A DNA stretch of 64,000 nucleotides from J027 sp034437655 (lineage in GTDB: Bacteria; Chloroflexota; Anaerolineae; Aggregatilineales; J027). Below the pieces are notes generated by a model. That model was not told where the DNA came from. It saw only the letters and a program-made list of their open reading frames with translations, and searched no databases. Location: assembly GCA_034437655.1 (NCBI GenBank), contig DAOTTU010000113.1, positions 21,974 to 85,973 of the forward strand. The letters run 5' to 3'. A program made the position numbers and the translations under genes. This document shows positions 60,366-64,000 of the stretch, in pieces. Position 1 is the first letter of the stretch, and each line of letters starts with the position of its first letter.

Positions 60366-61865
60366 TTAGTTCCAGGTGGTGTTGTACTGTTCGACGGCTT
60401 TGGTCAAGAGGTCTTCGACAGCATCCAGACGCGGGTTTTCGCGAATAGTTTTTTCATATTCCGGATACTGGGTTTCGAGGAAGCGCAGGAAGCCTTCTTC
60501 ATATTCTTTCACACGCTCGACCTCGACCTTGTCCATATAGCCACGAGTACCGGCGAAAATAATCGCTGCTTGACGGTGGATGGGTTCTGGCTGGAACTGT
60601 GGTTGCTTCATGAGTTCTGTCAAGCGCTGACCACGGTCGAGTTGACGCTGGGTTGTCGGGTCCAGGTCAGAACCAAACTGTGCAAACGCTGCCAGTGAAC
60701 GGTACTGGGCCAGGTCAGTCTTCAGACGGCCAGCGACCTTCTTCATAATGTTGGTCTGAGCGTCACCACCCACGCGGCTCACCGAAATACCCATGTTCAC
60801 AGCGGGACGCTGACCAGAGAAAAACAGGTCTGGTTCAAGGTAAATCTGCCCGTCTGTAATGGAAATTACGTTGGTGGGCACATATGCGGACACGTCGCCA
60901 AGCTGGGTTTCAATAATTGGCAGCGCCGTTAGCGAGCCGTTGCCATTTTCTTCGGAAAGTTGCGCAGCACGTTCGAGCAGGCGGCTATGTAGATAGAAGA
61001 CGTCACCGGGGTAGGCTTCGCGGCCGGGGGGGCGACGCAGCAGCAAGGATACTTGGCGATATGCCCACGCATGTTTGGACAGGTCGTCGTAAACCACCAG
61101 TGAGTCCTGGCCCTGATCCATGAAATATTCACCAAGTGCGCAACCAGCATAGGGCGCAAGATAGTTCTCAGCCGCTGAGTCGGACGCAGATGCGATTACA
61201 ACGATGGTGTGTTCCATCGCGCCGCGTTCTTCCAGCGTTTGCACCACGCGCCGAATCTCAGAAGCACGCTTGCCGATGGCTACATAGATGCAGATCACGT
61301 CTTTTTGATTAATGATGGTGTCAAGGCAAATTGCGGTTTTACCAGTTTGACGGTCACCAATAATAAGCTGGCGTTGCCCGCGACCGATCGGGATGGTGGC
61401 GTCAATAACGCGCAACCCGGTTTGCAGCGGAACGTCCACATTGCGGCGTTCCATCACGCCCGGTGCCAGTTTTTCAAGCGGATAGAAGCCGCCACTGGCA
61501 CTGATTGGTCCCTTGCCATCGAGCGGTTCACCGAGGATGTTGATCACACGCCCCACCATTTCTGGGCCGACCGGGACAGAATTAATGCGCCCTGTTGCCC
61601 GGACTTCGTCGCCTTCACTCAAGTCGTCATATTCACCCAGAATGATGATACCAACGTTATCTTCTTCAAGGTTAAAGGCGACGCCGAGCGTGCCGTTGCT
61701 GAATTCGACCAATTCCTGGGCGCGGACGTTCGTCAAGCCACTAATGCGGGCGATTCCGTCACCAATTTCAAGGACTTCACCGACTTCTACAGCGGCGAGG
61801 TCGCGCTCAAAGGCGTTAATTTGGTCGAGCAGACCCTGGGTCAGGTCTTGTGCTTTGTCGGTCAT
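60366..61865 (-). CDS. atpA: ATP synthase alpha subunit
   Basis: 499 residues, regulatory F1 subunit. The Walker A loop is GDRQTGKT near residue 165, preceded by IDATIPIGRGQRQLII, with GCALGEYFMDQGQDSLVVYD, and the signature PAVNMGISVSRVGGDAQ near 357. The start at 61865 (MTDKAQDLTQGLL) has GGAGG seven bases upstream; the longer frame to 61886 has none. It is the first gene of the F1 operon here. No delta, a, b or c gene precedes it; the next gene is divergent. Confidence 0.97.
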   Translation of the reverse strand: MTDKAQDLTQGLLDQINAFERDLAAVEVGEVLEIGDGIARISGLTNVRAQELVEFSNGTLGVAFNLEEDNVGIIILGEYDDLSEGDEVRATGRINSVPVGPEMVGRVINILGEPLDGKGPISASGGFYPLEKLAPGVMERRNVDVPLQTGLRVIDATIPIGRGQRQLIIGDRQTGKTAICLDTIINQKDVICIYVAIGKRASEIRRVVQTLEERGAMEHTIVVIASASDSAAENYLAPYAGCALGEYFMDQGQDSLVVYDDLSKHAWAYRQVSLLLRRPPGREAYPGDVFYLHSRLLERAAQLSEENGNGSLTALPIIETQLGDVSAYVPTNVISITDGQIYLEPDLFFSGQRPAVNMGISVSRVGGDAQTNIMKKVAGRLKTDLAQYRSLAAFAQFGSDLDPTTQRQLDRGQRLTELMKQPQFQPEPIHRQAAIIFAGTRGYMDKVEVERVKEYEEGFLRFLETQYPEYEKTIRENPRLDAVEDLLTKAVEQYNTTWN

Positions 61866-61923
61866 GCAGTGCCTCCGTAAGGACAATACTGTGAGATTTG
61901 GTTACTTTTCACAATGTTTGTTA

Positions 61924-61952
61924 AAGATAGAACAAATGGGACTATCTGTCAA
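61924..61952 (-). promoter_or_regulatory. Promoter of the atp F1 operon with a built-in inverted repeat
   Basis: On the minus strand TTGACA (61947-61952), 17 bases, TATCTT (61924-61929). AGATAG (61925-61930) and CTATCT (61942-61947) form an inverted repeat that overlaps the -10 and touches the -35, the position of a repressor site. Confidence 0.65.
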
Positions 61953-62029
61953 AAATTCGTTTGCTTATGCACCGTTATATGATTTAATAGGAATGATCCG
62001 TTTCTTAAGCTGCGCTATATTGTAAACGA

Positions 62030-63400
62030 ATGTCGAACCCACCAGAAGACCTAAATGCACGTTTAGAAGAGCTTGAGTTCCTACAAAATCTAGATCGTGA
62101 GTTGCAGCGTCAACTTGATCTCGATCATGTTCTGGCGCTTACGCTGGACTGGGCAATGCGGCGTTCTGCGGCCGACACCGGCCTGATTGCCCGCCTTGAT
62201 GGTGATGTTCTGCGTGTAATGCGTGTCGCTGGCTACGCCTACCAGTATGCGAGCAAACTAACGCGCGAACCAATCCCGACCACCAGTGGCATTCTAGGGC
62301 GCGTGGTGACATCTTGTGCGCCTGTCTATATGGCCTACAACAAAACCTCGGCAGAACTGGACCACATCTACGAGCAGTCCCGCTCACATTTTGCGGTGCC
62401 ACTGACTACCGACGATAACCTTTTCGGTGTTTTGCACCTTGAAAGTCGTCACCCGGCACATTTTAAAGTAGATATGCGGCGTTTTATCATCGCGGTTGCA
62501 GACCGGGCGTCGTTATCCATTCGCAACGCAGAGTTGTTCACGCAAATCTCGCGTTCTGAACAGTTGAAGTCGGATATGATTGCGATGGTTGCACATGATC
62601 TGCGTAATCCTCTCAACTCAGTCATTAACGCCGCAACGTTGCTGAAACGCCTGCGCGATGTGATGCCCGACAATGTGCAGAATATTGTCCGCACGATTGA
62701 ATACTCCGCTAACCAGATGCGTTCGTTAATCGAAGAATTGTTGACGCTAGAGCGGCTGGAGTCTGGTGCGGAAATTGAGCAAAATGCGATCAATCTTGGC
62801 AACGTTGTTGATGATGCCGTGGCGCGTGTGCAGGGTGACGCGAGTGCTAAGTCACAGCAAATCGAGATCACGTTACCAGAAACCGTCGTCATTGTCCGTG
62901 GTGAGTTTGCGCATTTTCGGCAGGCCGTCGTCAACCTCATCAGCAACGCGATTAAGTACACACCCATGCAGGGGCATATTGCAATTAAATTAGAAGTATA
63001 CAGCGAACGCGCCTTTTTTGATGTCACTGATAATGGCTATGGTATTTCGCCTGAACGGCAAAAACACCTTTTTCAACGCTTTTACCGGGCACATCAACCG
63101 GGGACAGAGCATATTCAGGGCACGGGGCTGGGGCTTAGCCTTGTAAAAGCTGTAATTGAACGGGCGAATGGCGAAGTGTGGTTCAAAAGCGAACCCGGCA
63201 AAGGCAGCACGTTTGGCTTCTGGTTGCCACTCGTTGAAGACGAGAATGCATATAAAGAAGCGGAAGACACCACGCGCCGTGCTGTTGACGCCAGCATTTT
63301 TGCAGTAGATCGTCACACGCAAAAGGCCGCTATAACATCTCTCCGTGTTGAACCGCCTCCCGCAGATATGTCATCTGACCGGGACACACGTACAGATTAA
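62030..63400 (+). CDS. GAF-domain sensor histidine kinase
   Basis: 456 residues, soluble. A short coiled-coil start (residues 8-35) leads to a GAF domain (about 30-165), then HisKA with the H box MVAHDLRNPLNSVINAATLL (His near 188), and an HATPase domain with the N box NLISNAIKYT, G1 VTDNGYGIS, F LFQRFYRAH and G2 GTGLGLSLVKAVIE. There is no membrane segment, so it senses an internal signal, perhaps a small molecule in the GAF pocket. No response regulator gene is adjacent. It is divergent from the ATP synthase operon and shares its 160-base control region. Confidence 0.92.
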   Translation: MSNPPEDLNARLEELEFLQNLDRELQRQLDLDHVLALTLDWAMRRSAADTGLIARLDGDVLRVMRVAGYAYQYASKLTREPIPTTSGILGRVVTSCAPVYMAYNKTSAELDHIYEQSRSHFAVPLTTDDNLFGVLHLESRHPAHFKVDMRRFIIAVADRASLSIRNAELFTQISRSEQLKSDMIAMVAHDLRNPLNSVINAATLLKRLRDVMPDNVQNIVRTIEYSANQMRSLIEELLTLERLESGAEIEQNAINLGNVVDDAVARVQGDASAKSQQIEITLPETVVIVRGEFAHFRQAVVNLISNAIKYTPMQGHIAIKLEVYSERAFFDVTDNGYGISPERQKHLFQRFYRAHQPGTEHIQGTGLGLSLVKAVIERANGEVWFKSEPGKGSTFGFWLPLVEDENAYKEAEDTTRRAVDASIFAVDRHTQKAAITSLRVEPPPADMSSDRDTRTD

Positions 63401-63436
63401 TCTCCAGCCTGAGTAGCCAACTTATGGAGAACGCAA

Positions 63437-63466
63437 AACCGCCGCTGGGAATGTACCAGGGCGGTT
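63437..63466 (-). terminator. Terminator of the ferredoxin gene
   Basis: AACCGCC (63437-63443) pairs with GGCGGTT (63460-63466), and CTGG/CCAG extends the stem inside. On the minus strand it is followed by TTGCGTTCTCC, after GGCGGTTTT. It may work both ways, as the kinase gene ends just before it. Confidence 0.7.
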
Positions 63467-63498
63467 CTGTGGTTATGACGATGTGGAGGACCGTTCTA

Positions 63499-63846
63499 CT
63501 AGCCGAGGGCGTCGTAGCCGGGACCTTCAGCAAAGTAGTCGTAATTGGGCTGGATGTCTTCGGTCAAGTCAAAGACTTCGCCGCCTGTACCTTCGGTGCG
63601 CGTACCATCGTGCGCGACGTAAACCTGGCCCTCTTTAAGCTCATGGCTGTCAGGGGTTTCTTCTTCAGTGAAGATAGCTTCGTATGGGCATTCGGGGATG
63701 CAAGCACCGCAGTCGATGCAGGTGTCGGGGTCGATATAGTACCACGGCCATTCATTTTCAGGGATACCGGGTATAATGCATTCAACCGGGCAAACTTCAA
63801 CGCAAGCGCCGTCACGTAGGCATAAACCAGTGATAATATGAGTCAT
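63499..63846 (-). CDS. 7Fe-type ferredoxin with acidic C-terminal tail
   Basis: 115 residues. Cysteines at 9, 15, 19 and 23 (C-x5-C-x3-CP-x2-C) and 43, 46, 49 and 53 (CIDCGACIPECP) match ferredoxins with one [3Fe-4S] and one [4Fe-4S] cluster. By analogy with Azotobacter FdI, C9, C15 and C53 hold the 3Fe cluster and C19, C43, C46 and C49 the 4Fe cluster. The first spacer is x5 where FdI has x7. The ~50-residue tail is acidic (FDLTEDIQPNYDYFAEGPG). It carries electrons in the cytosol; the partner is unknown. GAGGAG lies nine bases before the ATG. Confidence 0.92.
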   Translation of the reverse strand: MTHIITGLCLRDGACVEVCPVECIIPGIPENEWPWYYIDPDTCIDCGACIPECPYEAIFTEEETPDSHELKEGQVYVAHDGTRTEGTGGEVFDLTEDIQPNYDYFAEGPGYDALG

Positions 63847-64000
63847 TCTAAAGGCTCCTCAAATTTTGTTTCAACTAGATTTTTAATCTACAATACCTTC
63901 GCCAATTTTGAAATTTGGGTAGAACTCGCTGGAAAACGTGATGAATGGCGCGAAAATTGGGTTCACAAAAGCTCATGACGTATCAAATTTCCGCCAAAAT

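Noticed and set aside
61889..61915. TGTGAG...TTTTCACAA upstream of atpA resembling a second Rex site
   Set aside because: The half sites are too far apart and the left one lacks the AA; only the right half TTCACAA fits. It does not meet the Rex pattern, although a weak site cannot be excluded.

Overview
The window reads as a chromosomal segment of a Chloroflexota bacterium, probably Anaerolineae-like (inference). The pointers are secreted proteins and lipoproteins with Thr/Pro-rich linkers, several large GT-C membrane glycosyltransferases, YfhO-like and DUF4397/SH3 secreted proteins, and single-copy bacterial housekeeping genes. Coding density is high. No gap between genes exceeds 300 bases; the longest are about 190 bases. 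I see no tRNA, rRNA, CRISPR array, insertion sequence or prophage.

Layout. 1-7.5 kb: 3' part of a copper-type P-type ATPase, a small conserved hypothetical gene, a secreted gluzincin peptidase, a GT39-like membrane glycosyltransferase with a redoxin-like lipoprotein, an SCP2 protein and a ketopantoate-reductase-like protein. 7.6-10.4 kb (minus): rpsF-ssb-rpsR followed by a membrane-anchored parvulin-type PPIase, with a candidate S6:S18 leader. 10.6-22.6 kb: cell-surface locus (esterase, LysM/M23 lipoprotein, GT2, GT4, a second GT39-like protein, an exonuclease, a YfhO-like protein, an O-antigen-ligase-like protein) closed by a clear terminator. 22.6-27.2 kb: EamA transporter, SDR, pyrimidine-nucleoside phosphorylase, an ICMT-like membrane methyltransferase and a DsbA-like protein. 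27.3-30.2 kb: a 973-residue secreted DUF4397/SH3 protein with an internal tandem duplication. 30.4-33.6 kb: PfkB kinase - GNAT - ahcY operon behind a near-consensus sigma-70 promoter. 33.6-40.4 kb: mltG, ruvX, a BpJ-like membrane protein, a methyltransferase and a two-module FtsX/MacB-type permease.

40.5-48.4 kb: ECF sigma factor with a membrane SH3 partner, alaS, a HEAT-repeat protein, and tyrS with sppA. 48.5-52.4 kb: beta-propeller protein, fabH, fabF. 52.6-56.2 kb: an NAD-dependent SDR with an apparent ATT start, a GNAT protein, proC and rex. 56.2-61.9 kb (minus): atpA-atpG-atpD-atpC then mreB. Only the F1 alpha, gamma, beta and epsilon genes are present; F0 and delta genes are not in the window, and a GAF histidine kinase is divergent directly upstream. 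The window ends with a 7Fe-type ferredoxin.

The most unusual signals are regulatory. A strong intrinsic terminator with eight T lies on the + strand between atpC and mreB, where no + strand gene ends; it would stop rex read-through that is antisense to the whole of mreB. Others are a Rex-operator-like palindrome before rex, an inverted repeat between the -35 and -10 of the atp promoter, a hairpin inside the SD-to-start spacer of the PfkB kinase, and the ATT start. Functions are assigned from recognisable motifs and family knowledge; no database search was run.
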